A DNA stretch of 64,000 bases from Alphaproteobacteria bacterium (GTDB lineage: Bacteria; Myxococcota_A; UBA796; GCA-2862545). The stretch spans positions 1 to 64,000 of the forward strand of contig JACKEO010000020.1 of NCBI GenBank assembly GCA_020632955.1, given 5' to 3'. The position numbers and the translations under genes are program-made. A model generated the notes under the pieces. It was given only the letters and a program-made list of their open reading frames with translations. It did not search any database and was not told where the DNA came from. Below are positions 37,461 to 46,055 of this stretch, piece after piece (position 1 is the first letter of the stretch; each line of letters begins with the position of its first letter).

Positions 37461-40043
37461 GTCGGCGACGCCGCAGCCGCACTGACCGGGCTCGGTCTTG
37501 GCGGGGTCGTCGACGCACTGGTCGAGGCAGTCGGGCGTGCCGTCGGTGTCGGCGTCGGTGTCGGGGGTGCCGCAGCCGCACTGGCCGGGCTCGATCTTGG
37601 CGGGGTCGTTGTCACACTGGTCGTTGCAGTCGGCGGTGCCGTCGGTGTCGGAGTCGGTGTCGGCGACGCCGCAGCCGCACTGGCCGGGCGCGGTCTTGCC
37701 GGGGTCGTCGACGCACTGGTCGTTGCAGTCGGCGGTGCCGTCGGTGTCGGAGTCGGTGTCGAGCGCGTCGCAGCCGCACTGTCCGGGGTCGGTCTTCAGC
37801 GGATCGGTGGGGCAGTCGTCGAGGTTGCCGCACACGCCGTCGTCGTCGACGTCGCCGGTGGTGTCGTCGCCGGTGCAGATGTCGATGGCGTCGATGCGAC
37901 CGTCGCCGTCGGTGTCGGGCGCGCCCACGCCGGTGCCGCCCTCGGCCTGGTCGGACGCTCCGTCGTCGTCGGTGTCGATCAGGTTCGGATCGGTCTCGTC
38001 GTCCACCAGGCCCGGCTGGTTGCCGTCCCAGCGACCGTTGCCGTCGAGGTCCTCCTCGCCGTCGAGGAGGCCGTCGTCGTCGGAGTCGTCGTCCAGCGGG
38101 AACGTCGTGCTGGTGGGGTCCAGGTCGGGCTGGAAGACGCCGGTGTCGGTGTCGGGCCCGATGTCGGCCAGCTCGAGGCCGAGCTCGGTGCCGTCCTGCA
38201 CGCCGTCGCCGTCGGTGTCGGCGTGGTCGGCACGGGTCTCGTCGGCGTCCTTGGCGCCGTCGAGGTCGGCGTCCTCCTCGCCGTCGAGGAGGCCGTCGTC
38301 GTCGGTGTCGAGATCCTTCGGGTTCGTGGTGGTGGCGCCGCTGTCGCCATCCGGCGCCCAGGGGCTGCCGGGGCCGGTGTCGGTGCCGACGAAGGGCACG
38401 TTCAGGACGTCGGAGAAGCCGCCGGGCACGGGCGTGGTGACGCCGACCTCCTGGCCGTCGGTGAGGCCGTCGCCGTCGGTGTCGGGGTCGAGCGGGTCGG
38501 TGCCGCGCACCAGGAACTCGTTGCCGTCGGTGAGGCCGTCGTCGTCGGTGTCGGCGTCGAGCGGATCGGTGTTCGTGACGTCGATCTCGTCGCCGTCGTC
38601 GATGCCGTCGCCGTCGCTGTCCTCGTCGTACGGGTCGGTGCCGGTGTAGCAGGCCTCCTCGTAGTCGGGGATGCTGTCGGAGTCGGTGTCGGTGGTGCCG
38701 TCGTCCACCGACACCGTCAGGTTCCCGGACACCACGATGTCCAGGTAGGTGTAGGTGTCCATGAAGGCGTCGTTGCCCTTGCCGTCGCCGAAGGCGGCGC
38801 CGCTGGCCACGAAGTTGCCCCAGGAGCGGGCGTTCACGTTCGGGGACGCGGCGGCGGCGTAGGTGCCCGAGTAGACGCCGTTCGGGCCCGAGGTCTCGAG
38901 GCCCTCCACGCTCGTGGGCGAGGGCATGTTCACGGCGTCGTCCTGGACGTCGGCGTCGTTCCAGAACATCGGCAGGCCGGTGCGCACGCCGCCGGACGAC
39001 ACCGCGAAGAGGCGGAAGCCCTCGTAGGAGGTCTCCACGTCCTGGGCGCTGTAGTGGAACTCGCCCACGCTCAGCTGGATCTGGCAGTCGTACTCCCCGT
39101 TGGGGATGGTGCCGCCGGTGTTGTCCACGCCCGGCCACAGGATGACGTTCTCGCCAGGCACCGCGTCGCCGAGGATGTGCAGGTCGGTGTCGGAGGTGAT
39201 GTCGAAGAAGCCGTCGTCGTTCAGGTCGCAGACGATGTGGTAGACGCCGTCGACGTTCGACGTGAACGTGAAGGTGCCCTCGGCCGAGCCGGGGACGACG
39301 AAGTCGCAGTCCTCGGTGCCCGCGCCGTACACCACGCCCGTGACGATGGGCTCGATGATGTCGTAGGTCGCGATGGCGGGGGGGTTGACGTAGATCCGGT
39401 ACTCGGAGACCGGGTCGGGCCCGTTGCCCGAGTAGGGCAGCGAGCGGCCGTTCGTGGCCGGCAGGCCCGAGCTGTTCGCGGTGAGCGTCCAGATGTAGCC
39501 GGACCAGCCGTCGGCCTTGAACTCGATGACGCCGTCGTGGGCGCCGATCGCGCCGGGCTGCACGTTCGCGCCGCCGGGCACCAGGGCGTAGAAGCTGCCG
39601 TTGAAGGAGTTGTCGGAGCTGAAGGAGCCGGTGTCGAAGTCCCACCGGTAGCTGAAGAGGCGGCCGGTCTGCGTGACCGTGCCACGCCGCACGCGCACGT
39701 CCCAGTCGCCGTTCTGGTCGCTGCCCACGTCGAGGCGGTAGGCGCCGAGGCCGCCGGTGTTCGTGGTGGTGTAGGACTGGTTGTTGCTGAGCGTGGTGAG
39801 GCTGCTGCCGCCCGGCGAGTACACCGTGACGCTGCCCGTGCCCTGCCAGCGGATCGCCTCGCCCACCTGCGTGATGTCGACGTACAGATCGGTACTCGAC
39901 TGCATGTCCTGGGCGCCGAGGCCCGCGCTGTTGCCGCCTTCGGCGTGCGCGACCTGCGGAAGCACGAGACCTTGCAGTGAAAGCGTCGCGAAGACCGCAG
40001 CCTTGGCGAACAGGGGCCCGGGGGGGGTGGCAGCGCGAGACAT
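37140..40043 (-). CDS. Giant surface protein, N-terminal part: signal peptide, beta-rich head, TSP3 and first Cys repeats
   Basis: About 967 codons from the ATG at 40043, which has CCGGAGAG upstream, to the premature stop at 37140; frame-true to about 37450. The signal peptide is MSRAATPPG...PQVAHA. Residues 50-430 form a beta-rich head with no recognised family (for example GSVTVYSPGGSSLTTL, DQNGDWDVRV, FEFKADGWSG-like strands). Thrombospondin type-3 repeats follow (DTDSDSIPDYEEACYTGTDP, DADTDDDGLTDG), then the first cysteine repeats. Combined with 32391-37019 it would be about 2550 residues. A secreted head, Cys-rich stalk and MYXO-CTERM-like segment parallel TraA. An in-frame ATG at 40187 would put a poor leader ahead of the signal, so 40043 is preferred. 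Confidence 0.83.
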   Translation of the reverse strand: MSRAATPPGPLFAKAAVFATLSLQGLVLPQVAHAEGGNSAGLGAQDMQSSTDLYVDITQVGEAIRWQGTGSVTVYSPGGSSLTTLSNNQSYTTTNTGGLGAYRLDVGSDQNGDWDVRVRRGTVTQTGRLFSYRWDFDTGSFSSDNSFNGSFYALVPGGANVQPGAIGAHDGVIEFKADGWSGYIWTLTANSSGLPATNGRSLPYSGNGPDPVSEYRIYVNPPAIATYDIIEPIVTGVVYGAGTEDCDFVVPGSAEGTFTFTSNVDGVYHIVCDLNDDGFFDITSDTDLHILGDAVPGENVILWPGVDNTGGTIPNGEYDCQIQLSVGEFHYSAQDVETSYEGFRLFAVSSGGVRTGLPMFWNDADVQDDAVNMPSPTSVEGLETSGPNGVYSGTYAAAASPNVNARSWGNFVASGAAFGDGKGNDAFMDTYTYLDIVVSGNLTVSVDDGTTDTDSDSIPDYEEACYTGTDPYDEDSDGDGIDDGDEIDVTNTDPLDADTDDDGLTDGNEFLVRGTDPLDPDTDGDGLTDGQEVGVTTPVPGGFSDVLNVPFVGTDTGPGSPWAPDGDSGATTTNPKDLDTDDDGLLDGEEDADLDGAKDADETRADHADTDGDGVQDGTELGLELADIGPDTDTGVFQPDLDPTSTTFPLDDDSDDDGLLDGEEDLDGNGRWDGNQPGLVDDETDPNLIDTDDDGASDQAEGGTGVGAPDTDGDGRIDAIDICTGDDTTGDVDDDGVCGNLDDCPTDPLKTDPGQCGCDALDTDSDTDGTADCNDQCVDDPGKTAPGQCGCGVADTDSDTDGTADCNDQCDNDPAKIEPGQCGCGTPDTDADTDGTPDCLDQCVDDPAKTEPGQCGCGVADTDLITRRHRRLQRPVRRRPQRPRGQCGCGIADTDSDTDSTADCNDQCDDARQDRARSVWMRRRRHRLRHRRHARLPRPVRRRSRQDRAWSVRMRHRRHRLRHRRYR

Positions 40044-40321
40044 GGACTCTCCGGAGATTGCCGGCCGTCTATTTCGGTATGATCTGGTGTGAAGTTTACG
40101 TGACCTCGGGGAAACCCCCCCAGAATCGCGCGCTCCAGCGAGAAGGCTTCGATGCAGGCTGAAAAATCCAGCGAGAACAATCTGCATCGGCGTACCGAAG
40201 TCGTCTGGACCCCACCCGTGTGGGGGTCGGGGCCGGCGTCGGTGCCATGGGGCTGGCCGGCGCCGTCCGCGCGCGGCATGGGGTCGATCGCCGTCCGCCT
40301 CGCACCCGGAGCGCCCTCCGC
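40044..40321. promoter_or_regulatory. Divergent intergenic region, the most AT-rich in the window
   Basis: These 278 bases separate the giant surface-protein gene from the NifH-like gene. The stretch 40065-40200 is clearly richer in A+T than its surroundings (for example TATTTCGGTATGATCTGG and GTGAAGTTTACGTGAC), as expected for promoters on both strands. A GGGGAAACCCCCCC inverted run lies at 40109-40122. I could not fix -35/-10 pairs with confidence. Confidence 0.35.
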
Positions 40322-41173
40322 ATGCACCGCATCGCCTTCTACGGAAAGGGTGGGATCGGCAAGTCCACCATCGCCACCGGCGTGAGCATCGCCCTGGCCC
40401 AGCAGGGGCTGCGGGTGCTCCATGTGGGCTGCGACCCCAAGGCCGACAGCACCCTGGTGCTCACGCGTGGCCAGCCGCAGCGCACGGTGCTGGGGCAGTC
40501 CACCACCATCGACGAGGAGCTGCTCTCGGTCGACGACCTGATCATGCCTGGGCTGCACGGCATCGACTGCATCGAGGCGGGCGGTCCGGCCGCGGGCATC
40601 GGGTGTGGTGGCCAGGCCGTGGTGGGCGCCTTCGAGCTGCTCGAGGAGCTCGAGGTCTTCGACCCCGATCGCTACGACGTGGTGATCTTCGACGTGCTCG
40701 GCGACGTGGTGTGCGGCGGCTTCGCCATGCCCATGCGCACCGACGGGCTCACCAAGGTGGCCATCGTGGTGTCGGAGGAGATGATGGCCGCCTTCGCGGC
40801 GAACAACATCGCCCGTGCCTGCCACCGCTTCGCGGACGAGGGGCTCGCGCTCACGGGGCTCGTCGCCAACCTGCGGGACCCCGACGCCGACACGGCGCCG
40901 CTGGAGCGCTTCGCCGACGCCATCGGCACGCGCATCCTGCGGGTGCTTCCCCGCGACGCCCGGGTGGGGCGCGCCGAGCTGCTGCGCCGGTCCATCCTCG
41001 ACCACGCGCCCGACGCGCCGGTGGCCGTGGCCCTGCGCGAGCTCGCCGCCGAGCTCCTCGCGATGGACCCGGCGAGCTGCCCCGTGCCGCAGCCGCTCGA
41101 CGGGGACCGGGTGCGCGAGGTGATGCGCGGGCCCCTGGACCTGGAAGAGCTGGAGGAGGAGGGCGTGGCCTGA
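40322..41173 (+). CDS. NifH/BchL-superfamily iron-sulfur ATPase, orphan
   Basis: 283 residues. P-loop GKGGIGKST at 8-16; switch region GCDPKADST; the two cluster cysteines of the homodimeric 4Fe-4S site are conserved as GIGCGG (Cys95) and DVLGDVVCGGFAMP (Cys131), equal in place to NifH Cys97 and Cys132. The NifH arginine three residues after the first cysteine, the ADP-ribosylation site, is Gln98. ANNIARA near 195 also matches. Such proteins pass electrons at low potential, with ATP hydrolysis, to a two-subunit reductase (NifDK, BchNB, CfbD, MarDK). No partner gene is in the window. The subgroup cannot be assigned from sequence reading. Confidence 0.9.
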   Translation: MHRIAFYGKGGIGKSTIATGVSIALAQQGLRVLHVGCDPKADSTLVLTRGQPQRTVLGQSTTIDEELLSVDDLIMPGLHGIDCIEAGGPAAGIGCGGQAVVGAFELLEELEVFDPDRYDVVIFDVLGDVVCGGFAMPMRTDGLTKVAIVVSEEMMAAFAANNIARACHRFADEGLALTGLVANLRDPDADTAPLERFADAIGTRILRVLPRDARVGRAELLRRSILDHAPDAPVAVALRELAAELLAMDPASCPVPQPLDGDRVREVMRGPLDLEELEEEGVA

Positions 41174-41225
41174 GGCGCGCCGCACGCGCTACCCTCACGC
41201 GCCCTGCCCTGCCCGGACCGCGCCC

Positions 41226-42566
41226 GTGACCCTCCGATCGGCCCTCTGCGCGATCGTCCTCGCCGCCTGCCAGGGCTCGGCGAAGCCGGCCGACCTGCCG
41301 CCCGTCCCCGAGGGCGTGGCCCCCCCCGAGGCGGGGCGCACCAGCGTGCTGTGGATCGAGGTGTGCTCGCTGCGCGCCGACCGCGTGGGCGCCTACGGGA
41401 ACCGCTGGCCCATCTCGCCGAACCTCGACGCCCTGGCGGCGCGCGGGATGCGCTTCGAGCACGTCGTGCCCGCGGGCGCCTGGACCCGTCCCAGCGTGGC
41501 CTCGCTGCGCACCGGCCTCTTCCCGCGCTCGGTCGACATCGACCGCCCGCGGGCCGAGGGCGAGAGCCTCAAGGTGGACGACAGCTTCGTGCTCTCGTCG
41601 GAGTGGCTGCACGACCGCGGCTACCGGACGATCGGCCTGTCGGCGAACCCCAACGGCAACCGCTACTTCGGCTTCGACCAGGGCTTCGACGTCTGGGTGG
41701 ACTCCGGCAAGCTCTACACGGGGTGGTTCGAGCACCGGGAGGACGTGCACGACGTCACCGACCGCCTGCTCGCCGAGATCGACGCCAGCCCCGAGGGCCA
41801 GCCCTTCCTCGCGCACCTGCTGCTGTCGGACGCCCACCACCCCTATCCGCGGTCGGCGATGCTCATCCCCACCGACATGCCGTGGATGCCGGCCGACCAG
41901 AACCTCTACGACCGTCAGGTGCGCAAGGTGGACGCCGGCATCGCCCGCATCCTCCGCGAGCTCGACGCCCGCGGGCGGCGCGACCTGCTGGTGGTGGTGA
42001 CCTCCGACCACGGCGAGGGCTTCACCGACGACCACGCCCAGTGGCACGGCGCCGAGATGTACAACGCCCAGACCTGGGTGCCGTGGATCATGGCGCACCC
42101 GGGCCTTCCGGGCGGCGTGGTGGTGCCGGGCCTGGTGCAGACGGTGGACGTGCTGCCCACCGTGCTCGGGCTGCTGGGCGTGGATCCGGGCGACTACCGC
42201 TTCGACGGCCTCGACCTGCACGCGGCGTGGACCGCGCCCGACAGCGTGCAGACGCGGCCCTTCGCCGTGATCCAGACGGCCTACGACGAGACGCTGCGGA
42301 CGGGCCTCGTCGACCCCACCTGGCGCTACCTCGTACAGGGGGAGGGCCCGGAGGCCCCGCGGGAGCTCTACCGCTGGGCCACGGACTGGCAGGAGCGGCA
42401 GGAGCTGTCGGCCCAGGAGCCCGAGCTGGTGGCGCGCTTCGACGCGCTGCTCGCCACCTGGAAGGAGGCCCACCCGCCGCGCGCGTCGGGCTACCTCGAC
42501 GAGGCCACGGTGGACGAGGGCACCTGGAAGGCGCTGCAGGAGCTCGGGTACCTGGAGCGCAACTGA
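41226..42566 (+). CDS. Sulfatase-superfamily lipoprotein with altered active site
   Basis: 446 residues from a GTG. Signal peptide with lipobox LAAC (Cys15). Alkaline-phosphatase/sulfatase fold: LWIEVCSLRADRVGAYG, SPNLDALAARGMRF, WTRPSVASLRTGLFPR, VVVTSDHGEGFTDD and WHG. The formylglycine position (C/S-x-P-x-R in sulfatases) is Thr87, as in phosphotransferase-like members, and the metal-binding Asp that usually precedes (T/S)LRAD is Cys47. Activity could be phospho- or sulfo-transfer on envelope polymers, or be lost. The membrane protein that follows may act with it on the same substrate. Confidence 0.82.
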   Translation: MTLRSALCAIVLAACQGSAKPADLPPVPEGVAPPEAGRTSVLWIEVCSLRADRVGAYGNRWPISPNLDALAARGMRFEHVVPAGAWTRPSVASLRTGLFPRSVDIDRPRAEGESLKVDDSFVLSSEWLHDRGYRTIGLSANPNGNRYFGFDQGFDVWVDSGKLYTGWFEHREDVHDVTDRLLAEIDASPEGQPFLAHLLLSDAHHPYPRSAMLIPTDMPWMPADQNLYDRQVRKVDAGIARILRELDARGRRDLLVVVTSDHGEGFTDDHAQWHGAEMYNAQTWVPWIMAHPGLPGGVVVPGLVQTVDVLPTVLGLLGVDPGDYRFDGLDLHAAWTAPDSVQTRPFAVIQTAYDETLRTGLVDPTWRYLVQGEGPEAPRELYRWATDWQERQELSAQEPELVARFDALLATWKEAHPPRASGYLDEATVDEGTWKALQELGYLERN

Positions 42567-42616
42567 GCCGGCGGGGTGGCCGCACGCCCCCCGCCGCGTC
42601 CCTGGGGTGGTGGGGG

Positions 42617-44605
42617 GTGGCGCTGCTCGGCGCCGCCCTCGCCGGCGTGCTGGTGCGCCATGGCCTCACCGCGTCCTTCGGCGTCACGCTGTTCACCGAC
42701 CGCGAGCTGCTGCGGGGGGCGCTCTTCCCCGCCGAGGGAGCCACGCTCGGCGCCGAGATGACGGGGGTGGGCGCCCGGCTGCCGGGCCCGCTGCTCGGCC
42801 TGCTGTTCGCGCTGCCACGCCTCGTCAGCCACGACCCGCACGCGGTGTTCGCCCTGCAGCTCGGGCTGGCCGCCGTGGCGCTGCTGGTGGTGGGCCTGGC
42901 GGTGGGGCGGCGCCTCGGCCCGGCGGCCGCGGCCGTGGCGCTGCTGGCGGGCGTGCTGCCCATGCCCGTGCAGCACACCCTCGCCATCCTGTGGAACCCC
43001 GGCTTCCTGCCGCTGCCCGTGGCGCTGCTGGGGGTGGGTCTGCTGCGCCTGCTCCACGACCGGGACGCCCGGGGGCTGGACCTGGTGGTGGTGGGGGCCG
43101 CGCTCGGCGCGCAGGTGCACGCGTCGGCGGGGGTGCTCCTCGTGGCGGCCCTGCCCGCGGTGGCGCTCTCGGGCGCCGACGGGCTGGGTCGACGTGTGCC
43201 CCGCGCGCTGGGCTGGGGCGCGCTGGTGCTGGCGCCCTACGCGGTGGGCGAGCTGCTGTCGGGCGGCGCGAACACCCGGCTGCTGCTGTCGGGGGGCTCG
43301 CGCGGTGCCTGGTCGCCCGGCGTGGCTGCCGACCACGTGGCGATGCTGGTGGGGCTCTGGCACGCGCGGGACCTCGGGCTCGACGGGGACGGCCTGCGCA
43401 GGGCCCTGCCGCTGGCGGTGGCCGCGGGCGGCGTGCTCGGCGCGGCGTGGCGGTGGTCGCGGCCGGGTCCGGCGCCGGCGGCGCGGGCGGTGGCCGGGAC
43501 CGGGCTCACCCTCGTGCTCTACCTGCTGGCGCTGGGCCTGGGTCCCGCGCCCGAGCCCGTGCCCCGCTACCTGCTGGCCGCCGTGCCCCTGCTCGCGGTG
43601 GTGCTCGGGGGCACCGTGGGCGCGGTGCTCTCGGTGCTGGAGCCGACCCGGCTCCGGCCCGCGGCCTTCGTGGCGCTGGCGGCGCTGGCCGTGGGCGTGG
43701 CGGGCGGGGTGCCGACGCCGCTCGGTGCGCTGCTCCACCCCGAGGTCGCGGGGCCCGGCACCTGGCGCGAGCTGACCGCGGTGATCGACGCGGTGCGGGC
43801 GCACACGGGCTGGACCCTGCAGCGCACCGTGGGGCGCACCGTCTGGGCCACCCGCTGGGCCGACGGCACCGTCACGTGGGGGCTCGGCCCTGCGGTGGGC
43901 AGCCTGCTCCACGAGGCCGGCACGCCCTTCGAGGGCTCGGGGGACCCGCCCTGCGCCGTGGTGCTCACCGATGCCCTCGAGGAGGAGGCCGCGCCGCTGG
44001 ACGCCGCGGTGGTGCTGGCGGGCGTGGCCGAGGACGCCCGTGTGCTGGAGACGGCGCGCCTGCCCGGCGACCGCACCTTGCTGCTGTACGCCCGGGACGG
44101 GCGCCGGTGTCCCACGTCGATGGTGCAGCGGTACGTGGACCTGCCGCGCGAGGCGGCGCTCCGGACCCTGTGGCGCGATCTGCCCTGTCGCGAGGCCCGC
44201 GCGCTCGGCGCCGAGGGCACCCGGTGGGCACTGCGGCTGCCGGCGCGCACGGCGGGCGGCTGCGAGGGCTCGCCGCCCCTGGTGCTGGAGGTGGCCGTGG
44301 AGGCGCGGCCGGGGGAGCTGCGGGCCACGCTGCACAGCGCCCAGCTCCGCGGGCTGGCCGACAACGGCGGCTGGCTCTCGTCGGCCGGGGTCCTCCGACC
44401 CACGCTGCGCCTGCACGGCGCGGGCGGTGAGGCGGAGGTCGTGATCGAGCCGGGCGGCGTGGGTGGGCGCGGTCCGGCCACCCCGTTGGCCTCGTGGTGG
44501 GTGCAGGTGCCGTCGGGCACCTGGGAGGCCGTGCTGGAGCTGTCGGTGGTGGGGGGGGCGCCGGGGCCGGAGTCCTTCCCGCTGGGTGCGGTCGTGGTGC
44601 CGTAG
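42617..44605 (+). CDS. Polytopic membrane protein, glycosyltransferase (PMT/GT39)-like
   Basis: 662 residues from a GTG at 42617. The N-terminal 400 residues contain about nine hydrophobic helices (for example FALQLGLAAVALLVVGLAV and LVLYLLALGLG), with the first large loop after helix 1 as in PMT-type polyprenyl-phosphate glycosyltransferases. The C-terminal 250 residues are soluble and probably periplasmic, with a beta-rich end. The expected acidic pair in loop 1 is not certain. A CTG at 42563, overlapping the sulfatase stop, would extend the protein by 18 residues. It follows the sulfatase-like gene closely, so a joint role in envelope glycan or lipid modification is inferred. Confidence 0.6.
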   Translation: MALLGAALAGVLVRHGLTASFGVTLFTDRELLRGALFPAEGATLGAEMTGVGARLPGPLLGLLFALPRLVSHDPHAVFALQLGLAAVALLVVGLAVGRRLGPAAAAVALLAGVLPMPVQHTLAILWNPGFLPLPVALLGVGLLRLLHDRDARGLDLVVVGAALGAQVHASAGVLLVAALPAVALSGADGLGRRVPRALGWGALVLAPYAVGELLSGGANTRLLLSGGSRGAWSPGVAADHVAMLVGLWHARDLGLDGDGLRRALPLAVAAGGVLGAAWRWSRPGPAPAARAVAGTGLTLVLYLLALGLGPAPEPVPRYLLAAVPLLAVVLGGTVGAVLSVLEPTRLRPAAFVALAALAVGVAGGVPTPLGALLHPEVAGPGTWRELTAVIDAVRAHTGWTLQRTVGRTVWATRWADGTVTWGLGPAVGSLLHEAGTPFEGSGDPPCAVVLTDALEEEAAPLDAAVVLAGVAEDARVLETARLPGDRTLLLYARDGRRCPTSMVQRYVDLPREAALRTLWRDLPCREARALGAEGTRWALRLPARTAGGCEGSPPLVLEVAVEARPGELRATLHSAQLRGLADNGGWLSSAGVLRPTLRLHGAGGEAEVVIEPGGVGGRGPATPLASWWVQVPSGTWEAVLELSVVGGAPGPESFPLGAVVVP

Positions 44606-44611
44606 CGCCTG

Positions 44612-44639
44612 GTGTCTCCGGGGGACACGGTCGGTGTCG
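44612..44639 (+). repeat. Palindromic 28-nt repeat, left copy
   Basis: GTGTCTCCGGGGGACAC, a near-perfect palindrome, followed by GGTCGGTGTCG. It matches the sequence at 49140-49167 at 24 of 28 positions. It lies 73 bases before the first cytochrome ATG, in the promoter gap, and could be an operator or a dispersed repeat. Confidence 0.7.
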
Positions 44640-44711
44640 TCCGGTGGCCTTCTGCCCCTCGTGCGTGGCCTGTACGATCGACGGGTCCCGCGAGACACGG
44701 GCATTGCATCC

Positions 44712-46055
44712 ATGGTTCCACGGCTCACGGCCGCTGGGTGGGTCCTCCTGCTCGGCGGGTGCACGGTACAGCTCGCCCCAGGCCCGGCGCGATCCGGCTT
44801 CGCCCGGGATCCGGTGCGCGACGCGCTGGAGGGGGATCTGCGGGAGCTCGCCGACGCCGCCGGCGCGCTCGCACCGCGCATGCCGCCCCGGGCGATCTCC
44901 CCGGAGATGTACGAGCTCGGACGGGCCCTGTTCTGGGACGGCGAGCTGTCGGGGGGACGCGAGGAGGCCTGCGCGAGCTGCCACACCAAGGTGCTCGTCA
45001 TCGGGATGCCCGGGCCCTTCAGCATCGGCAGCGGGCCGGTGCTCACCTCGCGCAACCACCTGGGCGTGGGGGACTGGGACCTGCACGGGCCGCGGTTCTT
45101 CTGGGATGGCCGGGTGGAGCCGCTGGCCGACGGTCGCCTGCGCAACCCCATCGGGAGCGCCCTGCCGGACGGCGTGGACGGGCCGTCCCACGCCGCCTTC
45201 CTGTTCGGGGGGCTCCACCCGTCCGAGATGATCGGCAAGGACAACGATCTTGCGGCCATCCCCGGCCACGACTTCCCGGCGATCTGGCGGGCCCTGATGG
45301 GCCGCATCCTGGCCTTCGACGGCTACCTGCCGCGCTTCCGCGCCGCCTTCCCCGACGTGGACGACGAGGCCTTCACCTACGTGCACGCCTCCCGCGCGAT
45401 GCGTGACTACGCCGAGGTCACGGTGCGCTTCACGGGCTCGCCGTGGGATCGCTTCGTCCGCGGGGAGGAGGGGGTGCTGTCGGACGAGGCGCTGCGGGGC
45501 GGCCTCGTCTTCTTCGGCCGGGGCGGCTGCGCGCGGTGCCACGACGGACCGGCCTTCAGCGACAACGACCTGCACAACCTGGCGGTGCCGCAGTTCGGCC
45601 CGGGTCCCACGCCCCCGGGCACCGAGACCTTCGACCTGGGGCGCGCCCTCGTCACGCGGGACCCCGACGACAGCTTCCGCTTCCTCACGCCCTCCCTGCG
45701 CCACGTGGGCGAGACCATGCCGTACATGCACAACGGCGTGTTCGTGCACCTCGAGGACGCGGTGCGGCACCACCTGGACCCGGTGGCGTCGCTGGAGAGC
45801 TTCGGGCCCGCGCAGGTTCCGGCCTCCTACCACCCCTTCTTCCCCACGGGGGCACGCGACGCCGAGCGGCTCGCGGCGCGGCGCGCCGAGGTGCTCGCCA
45901 CCCTCGACCCGCTCTTGGCCGAGCCCCTGGACCTGTCGGACGCGGAGGTGCACGACCTGCTCGCCTTCCTCCGCGCGCTGACGGATCCCGACTTCACCTG
46001 GTCGCTGCGCTGGGTGCCCACCAGCTCGCCCACGGGGAGGACCGGTGCGCTCTGA
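44712..46055 (+). CDS. Diheme cytochrome c peroxidase/MauG-like lipoprotein A
   Basis: 447 residues. The ATG at 44712 gives a lipoprotein signal (LLLGGC). Two c-type heme sites: CASCH about 90 residues in and CARCH near residue 278, as in bacterial diheme peroxidases. The motifs FWDGRVE, SLRHVGETMPYMHNG and the C-terminal LTDADxxDLLAFLRAL-type helix are typical. A GTG at 44661 would add 17 residues but spoil the signal. The ribosome site is weak. Periplasm-facing; it may reduce peroxide or modify a protein or small molecule as MauG does. Its last 11 bases overlap the next gene. Confidence 0.87.
   Translation: MVPRLTAAGWVLLLGGCTVQLAPGPARSGFARDPVRDALEGDLRELADAAGALAPRMPPRAISPEMYELGRALFWDGELSGGREEACASCHTKVLVIGMPGPFSIGSGPVLTSRNHLGVGDWDLHGPRFFWDGRVEPLADGRLRNPIGSALPDGVDGPSHAAFLFGGLHPSEMIGKDNDLAAIPGHDFPAIWRALMGRILAFDGYLPRFRAAFPDVDDEAFTYVHASRAMRDYAEVTVRFTGSPWDRFVRGEEGVLSDEALRGGLVFFGRGGCARCHDGPAFSDNDLHNLAVPQFGPGPTPPGTETFDLGRALVTRDPDDSFRFLTPSLRHVGETMPYMHNGVFVHLEDAVRHHLDPVASLESFGPAQVPASYHPFFPTGARDAERLAARRAEVLATLDPLLAEPLDLSDAEVHDLLAFLRALTDPDFTWSLRWVPTSSPTGRTGAL

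Noticed and set aside
40322..41173. Assignment as BchL, BchX, or nitrogenase NifH
   Set aside because: The cluster and ATP motifs are shared by the whole superfamily and no partner subunit is present, so a specific function would be a guess.
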